Of a stretch of 41,388 nucleotides of DNA, positions 1 to 8,890 are shown piece by piece. The notes beneath the pieces are model-generated. The model was not told the origin of the DNA, did no database searches, and saw only the letters and a program-made list of their open reading frames with translations. The stretch is from an uncultured Christensenella sp. (GTDB lineage Bacteria > Bacillota > Clostridia > Christensenellales > UBA3700): contig CAJTYW010000016.1 in NCBI GenBank assembly GCA_910583995.1, positions 1-41,388 of the forward strand, in the 5' to 3' direction. Numbering within the stretch: position 1 is the stretch's first letter; the number at the start of each line of letters is the position of its first letter. The translations under genes and the position numbers were made by a program.

Positions 1-81
1 TCTTGTTGCCACAAGAATTTCGCCTTAACCTATCTATTCATTTGTCAAGGTTCACTTAGCTGTATTTGTCACAGCTTCTCA

Positions 82-110
82 ATAATAACACAGTGATTTT
101 TGTTTGTCAA
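82..110 (-). promoter_or_regulatory. Leftward sigma-A-type promoter (proximal), possible rRNA operon leader
   Basis: A perfect TTGACA (105-110) and TATTAT (82-87) with 17 bp spacing on the minus strand. The predicted transcript starts near position 75 and runs off the window. It includes a small AGCTGT/ACAGCT stem, then a stretch beginning GAACCTTGACAAATGAATA that resembles the leader and spacer sequences of clostridial rRNA operons, and a TCTTGT/ACAAGA hairpin at the very edge. Tandem strong promoters fit an rRNA operon to the left, but no rRNA is visible. The remainder of 111-441 is AT-rich; a 15-bp palindrome (TGACAAT/ATTGTCA, 383-397) is the only other structure seen. Confidence 0.45.
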
Positions 111-244
111 GCAAAATTTCAAGAAATTTAAAAGAATTTTTCACTTTCTTAAAAATTTTGTCGAAATACTTATTTTAGTATAACCAAAATAAATTACTTA
201 AACCAAAATGCTATTTTTTGTCATCTTTTTGAGACAACTTTGAC

Positions 245-273
245 ATATTACCACCAAAAAAGAATAATGTCAA
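245..273 (-). promoter_or_regulatory. Leftward sigma-A-type promoter (middle of three)
   Basis: On the minus strand TTGACA (268-273) and TAATAT (245-250) are 17 bp apart. The plus strand of the same stretch also contains TTGACA (240-245) 17 bp before AATAAT (263-268), but no plus-strand gene follows, so the leftward reading is preferred. Confidence 0.45.
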
Positions 274-325
274 CTATTTTTAGCAATAATTTAAAAAAAT
301 TTAAAACTTTTTTGGGTGGACTTTT

Positions 326-354
326 AATATACTACATTTTTTTACAAAAATCAA
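326..354 (-). promoter_or_regulatory. Leftward sigma-A-type promoter (distal of three)
   Basis: On the minus strand a TTGATT box (349-354) and a TATATT box (326-331) are separated by exactly 17 bp. It points toward the left edge, away from the gene at 442-1344, and is the most upstream of three aligned promoters in this 441-bp gap. Boxes are read directly; activity is inferred. Confidence 0.4.
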
Positions 355-441
355 TAGTTTTTGAAACTCTTTTACAAAAAATTGACAATTATTGTCATTC
401 ACAATAATCGCCAATTCTATTATATTTATATTAATTATCAT

Positions 442-1344
442 TTAATTTAATGAAAAGGGTTCTTCTACATAATGCAAATGTTCACACTCTATAGGTGGCT
501 CTATCTCCTGTTCATTACAAAAGTCTATAAATGACTTTGGAACACTAATACAATTTACCTTATTAATTTCCTTAATACGCAAATAATGAAATTGAATCGC
601 ACTATCACCATGAGGCGCAGTATAACACCTATACCGTCTCTTACATTTAATACTTATTAGATTATCTTTTTCAAATTTAAAAAAACTGTGATATTGCCAG
701 CGTTTTTCATAATCACGCTCAGAACTGATTGTTAATCTGTCTTTTGAGCCATATTTCATTTTATTTTTTACTTTATACAATCCCTTATTATATTTAGCAT
801 TTTCACTAAAGTAATAAGGAAATAATAAATATGTTCCCATAAAATGACCGAATTTTATTCTTTCTTCTTTCCAACTTTTCTTTCTGAAATTATATTGATA
901 AAATTTATCGTTATCTAAACAAATTCCAAAATATCTTAAATACTTACTATAATGTATTGTAACTAATTTACCATTGTGTTTGTAGAAATAAACTTTTCTC
1001 CACCCACAATTTAGATTTTTCATAACACAAAACCAAATGAAAGACACAATAACAGTTGCTATGCTCAAGCCAATGTAACCACCTACTCCTGGGTACCTAA
1101 TCATTAAAAAAATAAATACACCAATCAAAAAACCAAAAAAACAAGTAGTTAAAATACCAAAGAATATTATGCCTAATATATGAAAATAATGTGGAGTATA
1201 GATGCCTGACATACAATCCATATTATTATAAGCATCTCTTATCATCTTGGTCTCTCTGCATTTGTCTTTACTATCCAAAAAGTCACCTACAATGGGTGTT
1301 GTTTTTTCATTTAATTCTTCCATTTCAGTCTCCAAATTACTCAT
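442..1344 (-). CDS. Membrane protein of unknown function, paralogue of 2013-2864
   Basis: A 300-residue protein of no family I recognise. After a polar N-terminus of about 50 residues, two hydrophobic segments (roughly residues 55-80 and 85-108) predict two membrane spans. A long basic, aromatic-rich soluble domain follows. It aligns along its length with the protein at 2013-2864: both share an N-terminal TKM(I/V)R-AYN-MDCM stretch, a KHNGKL-TIHY-K-RY block after the second span, and an identical ending motif, PIECEHLHYV. It is the last gene of an apparent leftward group of three, 17 nt after the acetyltransferase. The ribosome binding site is weak (GCGGAAA). The products could form a membrane pair, but nothing shows a function. 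Confidence 0.75.
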   Translation of the reverse strand: MSNLETEMEELNEKTTPIVGDFLDSKDKCRETKMIRDAYNNMDCMSGIYTPHYFHILGIIFFGILTTCFFGFLIGVFIFLMIRYPGVGGYIGLSIATVIVSFIWFCVMKNLNCGWRKVYFYKHNGKLVTIHYSKYLRYFGICLDNDKFYQYNFRKKSWKEERIKFGHFMGTYLLFPYYFSENAKYNKGLYKVKNKMKYGSKDRLTISSERDYEKRWQYHSFFKFEKDNLISIKCKRRYRCYTAPHGDSAIQFHYLRIKEINKVNCISVPKSFIDFCNEQEIEPPIECEHLHYVEEPFSLN

Positions 1345-1361
1345 TTATATTTCCGCTTAAA

Positions 1362-1961
1362 TTATAAGCCTTTTTCAACAAAATGCGGATATTTATCCCA
1401 ATACTCCAAATATGTTCTATCTTTGCCATCAAAATTCAATTGATACATTCTAAAAGTGACTAGATAATTTTTAGGTCTCCACATTTCTTTATATGAATAT
1501 TTATATTGCATACCCACCTTTTTCATAACCGCTCCACTATATACATTATTTATATCGTGTGTTGCAGTGATATATGGATAACCTGCTTTTTTCATTGCAT
1601 CCACAAGTGCGGTTACGGCTTCAGTTGTTATACCCATATTCCAATAATCTTTTAATAGCCCGTATCCTATATCATTACTTTCCGTCCCACTTGCCCCACA
1701 ATAGCCGATAGGAATATTATCACTCTTTAAACAAATTGCATAGCGATAGCCACAAGGATTATCGTAAGTATCAAGACAGTTTTTGTGAAAAAGTTTTAAA
1801 GCATCGTCCAAATTTTCAGGCGGAAACCAAGGCAAATACTTATTAGTTACCTTACAAGCCATTATTTTATAATAGTACGGCAAATCTTCTATTGTAAACT
1901 TTCTTAAAATTAATCTCTCCGTATAAATAGTTGGAGTATTTTCTTTCAATATTTTATTCAT
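1362..1961 (-). CDS. GNAT family N-acetyltransferase, RimJ/RimL type
   Basis: A 199-residue GNAT acetyltransferase of the ribosomal-protein-serine acetyltransferase type. Such enzymes transfer acetyl from acetyl-CoA to an amino group on a protein or small molecule. The start fits the family (YTERLILRKFTIEDLPYYYKIM), with the beta strands and the pantetheine loop region around residues 75-115 (IGYCGASG, then DIGYGLLKDYWNMGITTEAV) and a C-terminal GMQY segment. The start codon is supported by GGAG seven bases upstream. It lies between the two paralogous membrane proteins in the same direction (51 and 17 nt gaps), suggesting cotranscription. Its substrate cannot be inferred; a C-terminal extension of about 25 residues is unusual. 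Confidence 0.85.
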   Translation of the reverse strand: MNKILKENTPTIYTERLILRKFTIEDLPYYYKIMACKVTNKYLPWFPPENLDDALKLFHKNCLDTYDNPCGYRYAICLKSDNIPIGYCGASGTESNDIGYGLLKDYWNMGITTEAVTALVDAMKKAGYPYITATHDINNVYSGAVMKKVGMQYKYSYKEMWRPKNYLVTFRMYQLNFDGKDRTYLEYWDKYPHFVEKGL

Positions 1962-2012
1962 TTTATCTCCAAAAACATTTTAAGTAGCGATTTTTGACAG
2001 CAATTTTGCAAA

Positions 2013-2864
2013 TCAATCCATATCAACATAATGCAAATGTTCACACTCTATAGGTGCATCTAAACCACACTCTTTGCAAAATTCCACCAATGATTTTGGA
2101 ATATCTATGCAATGAATTTTATTTGTTTCAACAAATTTAAGTTTTTCCGCTATTTCACTATGTTTACGAGCCTTCAAAACTTTTGCATATTTAATTTTTT
2201 TCAATTGTTCATTTTTAAAAACACAAATCGAATAATCATATATTCCGTGTATACAATATGAATAATTTCTTATAATAGTTCTCTCAAAAAGCCCTTTTCT
2301 AATATTACAATATGGTTTACCTTCACCACGCTCACTTGCTAAATTTAGGCGTGTGAATAGCAAATATGGTCCCATAAGGCTATCATCACTTTCTTTCCAA
2401 GCTTTTTTTGTAAAATTATAACGATAATAACCATTTATATACAAACGAATTGCTAAATATCTACGCAATTTATTGTAATGTATTGTATACAATTTACCAT
2501 TATGCTTAAAAAAGTAAACATAATGCTTTTTTGGCATTGCTAAAAAGAAAAAGTATACCCAAAATGCAAAAACAGGTACCATTGCAAATGCAAAACCGAT
2601 TTTTGCTCCTATTGAAGCGGAAGACAAGATTGCATTAATAAATGTCCAAAATAAAACTGCTGCAAGACAAGTGACTATTAATCGCCTAAGCGACTTTACC
2701 ATAAAAGGCACATAATGTGGGACATAAGTGCCAAACATACAATCCATTTCGTTGTAAGCCTTTCTTACCATTTTTGTTTGTGGACTATTGTCGTCATTAA
2801 GCAAAAATTCTTCAGCTGTGCAATGCTTATCAACTTGTTTTATATCTTGACTAGTATCGTTCAT
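2013..2864 (-). CDS. Membrane protein of unknown function, paralogue of 442-1344
   Basis: A 283-residue protein with two predicted membrane spans (about residues 55-80 and 85-112) followed by a basic soluble domain, homologous throughout to the protein at 442-1344. Shared blocks include TKMVRKAYNEMDCM, YFFKHNGKLYTIHYNKLRRY, a YLLF motif and the C-terminal PIECEHLHYV. The two genes are identical over 31 bp at their 3' ends (467-497 and 2026-2056), so they arose by duplication or are kept alike by gene conversion. A good ribosome binding site (ACGGAG) precedes the ATG. It follows the fucosidase gene by 38 nt and may be cotranscribed with it. Function unknown. Confidence 0.75.
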   Translation of the reverse strand: MNDTSQDIKQVDKHCTAEEFLLNDDNSPQTKMVRKAYNEMDCMFGTYVPHYVPFMVKSLRRLIVTCLAAVLFWTFINAILSSASIGAKIGFAFAMVPVFAFWVYFFFLAMPKKHYVYFFKHNGKLYTIHYNKLRRYLAIRLYINGYYRYNFTKKAWKESDDSLMGPYLLFTRLNLASERGEGKPYCNIRKGLFERTIIRNYSYCIHGIYDYSICVFKNEQLKKIKYAKVLKARKHSEIAEKLKFVETNKIHCIDIPKSLVEFCKECGLDAPIECEHLHYVDMD

Positions 2865-2902
2865 AAAATACTCCGTTTAATAAATAATGTAACAAATTTT
2901 TA

Positions 2903-4227
2903 TTAAATAAATTTTTTAAAAAACAATTTTAATTTGTTTGCAAAAGACAAATGCAAATCCACATTGTATGCGGAAAAATCAGTTATTTTAACAATATCAT
3001 CTGAATCGGTTATTTTTAAAATCAACTTATCGGCTATTACTTTTTTCAAACGGAAAATTCTTTTGTTTCCAATAACTTTTGCACAAGCAATTTTTTTGCT
3101 TTTTCCACCGAAAATCGCTATTATTTCAAAGTTATGTACATTATGTCCTGCTGAAATATCTTCCCTTAAAACTATTTGATTAACAGCCTTAGGACAATCA
3201 AATTCTAACTCCAACAAATTACCCGTACCACTAGTTTTTGCAATAGGGTTTGCAAAATTCTCTTTAATTTTATCCCCTAGCTCTGTTAAAACTTGTACAT
3301 CTTTTTCAGGCACAAGTCCATTTCTGTCAACTACGACACCCAACAACAAATTGCTATTATGACCTACACTATTATAGTAAATATCTAACAACTTATCGCT
3401 ACTCTCACACCAGTTTTTGCCGCCTGTAAAAAACCACTTATTTTTAGCCCACATTGGCACATCTGTTTCTGCAGGTCGCCAATATTTGCCTAATCTGTCG
3501 CCATTTGCAAGACTATCATTTTCAACAACTCCGTCAGACTGACTTTCGCCTGAAATTGTGGAATAGCAATCAAACGGAGCATAACCACGCTCATTACCTA
3601 CCCACCTAGTGTTATTGATTGGGTTAACTCTTTCACCTTGAAAAGTAATTGCGTTTGGTTGCAACTCTTTTAAAATTGGTGCAATATCAAGTCCGCCTTG
3701 CTCAACTGGTCTGGTGCCACCATCAAACCAAATCTCATACCATTCGCCGTAATTACTCCAAAGTTCCCTTATTTGTGTTTCCAAAACTTTATTGTAATGC
3801 TCTAAAGCGGTTTTATCGTCCCACCCGTTTTTATATGCAATATGACTTTGATATCCATTGCAACCTGTGGAATAATATACCCCGGCCTTTATATTAAACT
3901 CTTTGCAGGCTTTAGTAAACTCTGCCACTATATCTGTCTGATATTCAGTATTTTTAACATCATAATCGCCCATGCTACTTGGGAACAACGCAAAGCCCGA
4001 ACAATGTTTTGCTACCAATACGATATATTTAGCACCTGCTTTGGCGATAGATTGTACCCATTGTCTTACATCAAGTTTGACTGTTTATAACTTGACAATT
4101 GTGGTATTTTGTCAAGCGGTCTTTTTAATTGAAACTTTTGCTCATATACTGGCAAATCAAAATGTATAATTGCACCAAACTCGTCATTTTGCCATTCTAT
4201 TTGTCTTGCTGTAGGTTTAGCTTTCAT
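2903..4227 (-). pseudogene. GH29 alpha-L-fucosidase, interrupted by a frameshift
   Basis: An alpha-L-fucosidase removing terminal L-fucose from glycans such as mucin. The intact frame runs from 4018 and begins inside the conserved KHCSGFALFPS block. Upstream, another frame starts with ATG at 4225-4227 and reads KAKPTARQIEW then FGAIIHFD, the normal GH29 N-terminus, before stopping at 4066-4068. The sequence LDVRQWVQSIAKAGAKYIVLVAKHC links the two if one base is restored in the AAA run near 4076-4078. The full product would be about 441 residues. The catalytic Asp is visible in WFDGG, and a C-terminal discoidin-like beta domain is likely (ELEFDCPKAVNQIVLRED). No signal peptide is seen, so the enzyme would be cytoplasmic. 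It may be a real pseudogene or an assembly error. Confidence 0.8.
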
Positions 4228-4296
4228 AATTTTTATTTACCTATTCCTTTTAATTTTTATTATTAGCCACGATTTTTAACGCTTAATTTTTAAATT

Positions 4297-5655
4297 TTAC
4301 TGTATTTCCACATTATCAATACTAGTAAAATTACTGCTTACCTTGCCATAGCTATCTACCGCATAAATTTTAACATTATACTTGCCTTTAGCTAAAATAG
4401 TACCCTTAGGATTTAAATTTATTTGCAATGTAACTTGTTTACTCATTTCATTTATTCCATTTATAAAATCGGTAAAATACAATGTCTCGCAACCATTACT
4501 CCAAACCAATTTATAAGAATGTACAAAGTCATCATCAGTACCTGCCGCAAAAGTTAAATAAGTTTTGCCATTTTCAATTTTAAAGCTGCCATTGTTTGCT
4601 GACATACTTGGTGATGTATTCTTTTCTTCCTTTTGCGTACTTGTGTAAGTAAACTTATCTTTTGATATAGGCACTGGCAATTCCCAACGCATATTTTCCT
4701 TTTCTTCCACACCATACATTGATGTTAAAGGGTCTTTTTTGCCAAAATTTAATCTTTTGATTAAAATTTTATCGCTAGCAAACTCCATAATTTCCCCCAT
4801 TGGCGTAATATCGGCGTTTGGTGGTATTGTGCCGTTTTCTTTGCCATTCTCAAGCTCGGTATATGAAACTGACTGAGTTGAAAAAGCTGTAAAATCGCCT
4901 TGCCACATAGACCTTTCGTCCAATATAGAATAATGTAAATGTCCGCTAATATTTACCACTTGCGGATATTTTTTAAATATATCATAAAGTTTTTTATCGC
5001 CCCAATCTTCACTGCCATAAACGGTATCTTTAGCACTATTATGTGTTATAACAAACACTGGTTTATTAGGGTCGTCCGCTACCGCTTGACTAATTTGATT
5101 ATCAATCCATTTTGTCATAGTGTTGTGCTGGTTTTCCATTGGCGAACCTTGCTCGGGACTTGCACCAATAAAATGATAACCATTGACAACATAATGAGTA
5201 AATGGACTATGTCCTATTTTTTCTTCAAAGCGTTTTCTGTAACTGGATTTTGAAAGCATTCTATCTCTTGCACCCCAGTAATCGTGGTTGCCCATAATAG
5301 TTTGCACAATTGGCCAGTTATCTTTGTTTTCGCCAAAAACGATTTTGTAACATTCATTATAAGTATCGTAAGCATAATTGCTAGCTTCATTACCTATGTC
5401 GCCCGCAAAAATAATCATATTGACACCATTTGCCTTAAGTCCACTTAAAGCATTTATTAAATTTTGTTTATTAACTCCGTTGTCGTCATCTTTATCGGGT
5501 GGCAATTGACTATCAGATAAAATACCAACTTTTAAATCTCCTGTAATCGTAAATTGTTTTATTTCAGTATTAGGATTAAGCGAACAGCTTACTAAAACTA
5601 ATACACAAGTTATAATAAGTAATAATGACAGCAAACTTGCAAATACTTTTTTCAT
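4297..5655 (-). CDS. Calcineurin-like metallophosphoesterase lipoprotein
   Basis: A 452-residue secreted phosphoesterase of the calcineurin-like superfamily, which hydrolyses phosphate esters with a two-metal centre. The metal-ligand motifs appear in order: ILSDSQ near residue 45, FAGDIGNE near 82, GNHDYW near 122, ITHN near 203 and SGHLHYS near 237. A lipoprotein signal peptide ends at the lipobox LVSC (Cys24), so it is anchored on the outer face of the membrane. The last 110 residues look like an immunoglobulin-type beta domain. A promoter lies at 5687-5715 and the Shine-Dalgarno AGGGGTAAGG decides the start. The fucosidase follows after 69 bases, probably in the same transcript. The substrate is unknown; extracellular phospholipid or nucleotide breakdown is possible. 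Confidence 0.88.
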   Translation of the reverse strand: MKKVFASLLSLLLIITCVLVLVSCSLNPNTEIKQFTITGDLKVGILSDSQLPPDKDDDNGVNKQNLINALSGLKANGVNMIIFAGDIGNEASNYAYDTYNECYKIVFGENKDNWPIVQTIMGNHDYWGARDRMLSKSSYRKRFEEKIGHSPFTHYVVNGYHFIGASPEQGSPMENQHNTMTKWIDNQISQAVADDPNKPVFVITHNSAKDTVYGSEDWGDKKLYDIFKKYPQVVNISGHLHYSILDERSMWQGDFTAFSTQSVSYTELENGKENGTIPPNADITPMGEIMEFASDKILIKRLNFGKKDPLTSMYGVEEKENMRWELPVPISKDKFTYTSTQKEEKNTSPSMSANNGSFKIENGKTYLTFAAGTDDDFVHSYKLVWSNGCETLYFTDFINGINEMSKQVTLQINLNPKGTILAKGKYNVKIYAVDSYGKVSSNFTSIDNVEIQ

Positions 5656-5686
5656 ACCTTACCCCTAAATAATACTAATAGTAAAT

Positions 5687-5715
5687 ATTATAATATAAAC
5701 TACTATAAAAGTCAA
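5687..5715 (-). promoter_or_regulatory. Promoter of the metallophosphoesterase gene
   Basis: TTGACT (5710-5715) and TATAAT (5687-5692) with 17 bp between, on the minus strand, about 30 bp before the start codon at 5655. Confidence 0.7.
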
Positions 5716-5756
5716 ATTTGAACTATTTTTAAAAATTACCACACAATATAAAATTA

Positions 5757-5785
5757 AATAACCGAACTAATTAAGTCCGGTTATT
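5757..5785 (-). terminator. Intrinsic terminator after the 952-residue surface protein gene
   Basis: AATAACCG (5757-5764) pairs with CGGTTATT (5778-5785), extended by ACT/AGT across one mismatch, with an AATTA loop. T-rich sequence follows on the minus strand. It lies 75 bases beyond the stop codon at 5860. Confidence 0.7.
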
Positions 5786-5859
5786 TTACATTTTGTGTGA
5801 ATTATATTAATTAAATGTAATAATGTCTTTTACAAAATTATTACAAAAAATCTTTACTA

Positions 5860-8718
5860 TTAATAGTTATTTATAGTATTAGTATTTTCAAAAACTGCTT
5901 CTAAGACAGCTCTATCAGCACTGGTTATATTTCCTGTATTTAGTATTAAAGCGGAAATAATAATATAATCTTCTGCATTATTCAAATCACTTGACATAAG
6001 CTCATTTAAATACATCATATCACTTGCACTTATTCTGCCATCGCCGTTTAGGTCACCTAATACTGAAATATATGTCTTTTGTCCGCCATTTATCTCGTAA
6101 TACCAACCTGTGCCTACTACCGCATTATCGTCTGTGACTTGTGTGTCTTGATTATTATATATTGCTATTTGTGCTGTATTTACACCTAGTGTAGCTAACT
6201 TTGCTTTAAACTCACTTACCTTTGTGCCTATAGTTATATTACCTATTACATTAGTTGCTGTTTCGCTTACTACTCTCTCATACTTTCCATTTTCTTTATT
6301 TAATATTAAGTAAGTGTAATTTGTATTTTCATTTATTTCTGCATTAATGAATAAGTTTAAATCTAACTCTCCACTCATTACATTATTTAATATCTCACTA
6401 TCTACACTGGTTATTCCGCCTTTGTTGTTTACCATTGCTGCAAGCTGATACTCTATCTCCATTGAATCTAACAAACTTTCGTCTTTAGCCATTTGATTGA
6501 TAACCAATAAATCCATTGCAGTTATTCTTCCGTCTCCATTTAGGTCTCCTAGTACAGATAGATATACTGTGTCAAAAGCTGTCGTTTCTGTAGCATTTTC
6601 GTATAATTCAACTCTATAACCTGTTGCAATTAATTGCTTACCAACACTTTCCGCTATTTCACCATTGCTAGCTATTCCGTCATAAATAATATTGTCATAT
6701 TGGTTATATATTTTAATTAATTTTATATCGTTTCTTATATTACCTAAAAATGTTGATATTTTTGTGCCTGTCACTATATTGCCAAGCACATATCTAATAT
6801 TACCCGATACATTTACTATATCTTCATCGTTAACTTTATGATAGTAATTATTTGCTGAATAACTTTTCCTAAAATTATTTTGTAAATATAAATAATCCCA
6901 ATTTAAATTGTCTTCAACTACAATACCTGGTGGAATAATTTTATAATCAAACTCTAACTCTGTTTTGGTATCATCACTCCATTTATGATTACTATTTGGT
7001 TTTACTTTTGCTGTATACTTACCTACATTTGTTTGAATATTATCCGATATTGTCATTTGCGAAGACTCAAAACCTTCTGGCACATATTCATACGCTGAAT
7101 TATTAAATATATAAATATTGTTACCTGTTACAGGTTTTTCTATTGGTTTTTCTGTTATACTCCAATTTAAAGTTATTGGTGTTGTAGTATTATCTTGCCA
7201 TCTATAATTAGTTGTATTAAGCAAACTAATATTAATGGTATATGAACCAACATTTGTTGACGAGTCTGTACCGCTTTTTGTCATTGACGATGTATCATAA
7301 TTTTGTAATGTAGGACTTTTAGCTTGCCCGTCATACACAAATGTACTTGTTCCCAAAGCAGGTTTTGCAAGTTTCTTTGGTACAACTTGAAATTCAAACG
7401 AAATAATTTCGAATTCGTTAGTCTCAGCCCATAAGTAACCACTTTTAGGTTCAACTTTAGCCGTATGCTTGCCAATACCAGTAAGATGGTTGTCACTTAT
7501 TGTCATTGAGAGATCAGTATATCCTACAGGATAATACCATTGTCCATATTCTATGGTATAATCAGTACTTGTACCGCGAGTAGGTTTTTCTATAAAACTC
7601 ATTTCATATTTTTCTACAAATTTTAATTCATCTGTCCTTTTGTCAACAACAGCATAATATTCGCCAGTTATGCTAGGATTTCTAAACTTGAACCATTGTA
7701 CAGGATTTCTACGCTCATCCCAATATTGGGTATATTCTCTTGTAAAAACTTGCCACGGAGTAACAGCAATTCCGTATGTACCATTCCTTAGAAAATCATT
7801 AATAATTATTTCGCTGCCACCATCCAAATAAATATCGTATTTATTACTGCCATAGATATAACCACCAGTATTTCCATCACTCACACTTATATGTGCGCCA
7901 TCAGAATCTATTCCACCCATTCCAGAATTTTTTTCTACAATTACAATCTCATAAAGATTACATTCACCTTTGACTGCTGAAATTCTTTGATTGGAACTAA
8001 CACTTCCTTGAATAGAATTATTACAAATGGCACCTTTATAAAAATGAGCAGTACCTCCTTCTATAGTAACAAAGCCATAGCTAGTTACGGAAGAAGAATT
8101 TTGGAAAGAGTTTCCTGTAATATATGAACTATGCAAATCAAAATATGCATATGCCCCAGATACTCTTATTAAAGGCTCATTATTTAGTATTGTAAAACCT
8201 GTAATTTTGGAACCTGAAATATTACCAGATAAAACTTCGTTTTTATAATCTTTGTTTTTGATAGAATTATCAATAATAGATAATCGCCCATTAATAACTA
8301 TATTTTTTTTCATATTATAAGCACCAATTAGCGAATATCCATTCATATCTAACATAACCTTAGATTGCATTGGTATCCAAATACCACCATCTAAAAATCC
8401 ATTGCCATAACCATATACGGAAGCCATTGAATCGTTACTAGAACTAGCTTTCCAATCAGATAACAATTTAACCATAACCCATACATCATTATTAACAGAA
8501 TACCTTATAGCATCATTCCAAGTATCCATATTGCCATTAAAATCTCCTGGCAAATCGTACTGTTTATCTGCTACAGTTTGAATATCGTCATTCTCTAAAT
8601 CTGAAAAATTCTCATTGCTATTTGTGACATTTAATGTTAATATTATGCCAATAAAAAGTAACAAAGATAAAACAATAGCAAAAAATACTATTCCCACACG
8701 CTTTATATATTTTGTCAT
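5860..8718 (-). CDS. Large surface protein: beta-helix, MBG-like repeats, two dockerin-like modules
   Basis: A 952-residue exported protein. An N-terminal basic stretch and hydrophobic segment (about residues 9-30) form a signal or membrane anchor without a lipobox Cys. Residues about 110-320 resemble a right-handed parallel beta-helix. About 366-600 contain three MBG-like Ig-type repeats (for example FVYDGQAKSPTL and MTISDN...VGKYTAKVKPNS). Two copies of a unit follow, each ending in a calcium-binding dockerin-like loop, GDLNGDGRI (near residues 725 and 890), with a degenerate second half (GGITSVDSE, GNITSADRA). A likely adhesin or carbohydrate-binding protein. Homologues lie at 20190-22136 and 39016-41274. 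The start follows AAGGAGAG. The only good promoter upstream points the other way, inside an apparently invertible segment (8740-8918), so the gene looks switched OFF here. Confidence 0.85.
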   Translation of the reverse strand: MTKYIKRVGIVFFAIVLSLLLFIGIILTLNVTNSNENFSDLENDDIQTVADKQYDLPGDFNGNMDTWNDAIRYSVNNDVWVMVKLLSDWKASSSNDSMASVYGYGNGFLDGGIWIPMQSKVMLDMNGYSLIGAYNMKKNIVINGRLSIIDNSIKNKDYKNEVLSGNISGSKITGFTILNNEPLIRVSGAYAYFDLHSSYITGNSFQNSSSVTSYGFVTIEGGTAHFYKGAICNNSIQGSVSSNQRISAVKGECNLYEIVIVEKNSGMGGIDSDGAHISVSDGNTGGYIYGSNKYDIYLDGGSEIIINDFLRNGTYGIAVTPWQVFTREYTQYWDERRNPVQWFKFRNPSITGEYYAVVDKRTDELKFVEKYEMSFIEKPTRGTSTDYTIEYGQWYYPVGYTDLSMTISDNHLTGIGKHTAKVEPKSGYLWAETNEFEIISFEFQVVPKKLAKPALGTSTFVYDGQAKSPTLQNYDTSSMTKSGTDSSTNVGSYTINISLLNTTNYRWQDNTTTPITLNWSITEKPIEKPVTGNNIYIFNNSAYEYVPEGFESSQMTISDNIQTNVGKYTAKVKPNSNHKWSDDTKTELEFDYKIIPPGIVVEDNLNWDYLYLQNNFRKSYSANNYYHKVNDEDIVNVSGNIRYVLGNIVTGTKISTFLGNIRNDIKLIKIYNQYDNIIYDGIASNGEIAESVGKQLIATGYRVELYENATETTAFDTVYLSVLGDLNGDGRITAMDLLVINQMAKDESLLDSMEIEYQLAAMVNNKGGITSVDSEILNNVMSGELDLNLFINAEINENTNYTYLILNKENGKYERVVSETATNVIGNITIGTKVSEFKAKLATLGVNTAQIAIYNNQDTQVTDDNAVVGTGWYYEINGGQKTYISVLGDLNGDGRISASDMMYLNELMSSDLNNAEDYIIISALILNTGNITSADRAVLEAVFENTNTINNY

Positions 8719-8739
8719 AATAAAACTCTCCTTTTATTT

Positions 8740-8767
8740 AGTACATAGAATAAGTATATCTATGTAC
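8740..8767. repeat. Proximal inverted repeat of switch 1 (IRL)
   Basis: A 28-bp sequence made of arm GTACATAGA (8741-8749), an asymmetric 9-bp centre ATAAGTATA and arm TCTATGTAC (8759-8767). Its exact reverse complement is at 8891-8918. It lies 22 bp before the start codon of the 952-residue protein. The layout of two palindromic arms around an asymmetric centre is that of a site-specific recombinase core site. Confidence 0.85.
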
Positions 8768-8890
8768 TTTTTAAGGCATTTTTTAAAACTGAATATGTAT
8801 TTTTTGTTAAATTTAACTAAATATCTTACAAAGTCTTGAGCGTAGCCTTGACAAAAGCTTACATTTGCCCTTATAATATTCATATAATAT
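8768..8890. promoter_or_regulatory. Putative invertible promoter segment, locus 1 (OFF orientation)
   Basis: A 123-bp segment between perfect inverted repeats. It contains one strong promoter (8848-8877) directed away from the surface gene. Inversion would place TATAAT 13 bp before the proximal repeat and drive the gene with a leader of about 55 nt. A segment of the same length (123 bp), same internal layout and same promoter spacing lies at 20020-20142. No recombinase gene is in the window. The structure is seen; invertibility is inferred. Confidence 0.75.
8848..8877 (+). promoter_or_regulatory. Switch 1 promoter, now firing away from the surface gene
   Basis: TTGACA (8848-8853) and TATAAT (8872-8877) separated by 18 bp on the plus strand. 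The predicted start is near 8884. The same two boxes with the same 18-bp spacing occur in switch 2 (20033-20062). Confidence 0.8.

Noticed and set aside
240..268. Plus-strand promoter TTGACA/AATAAT
   Set aside because: No plus-strand gene follows; it overlaps a better leftward promoter built from the same region.
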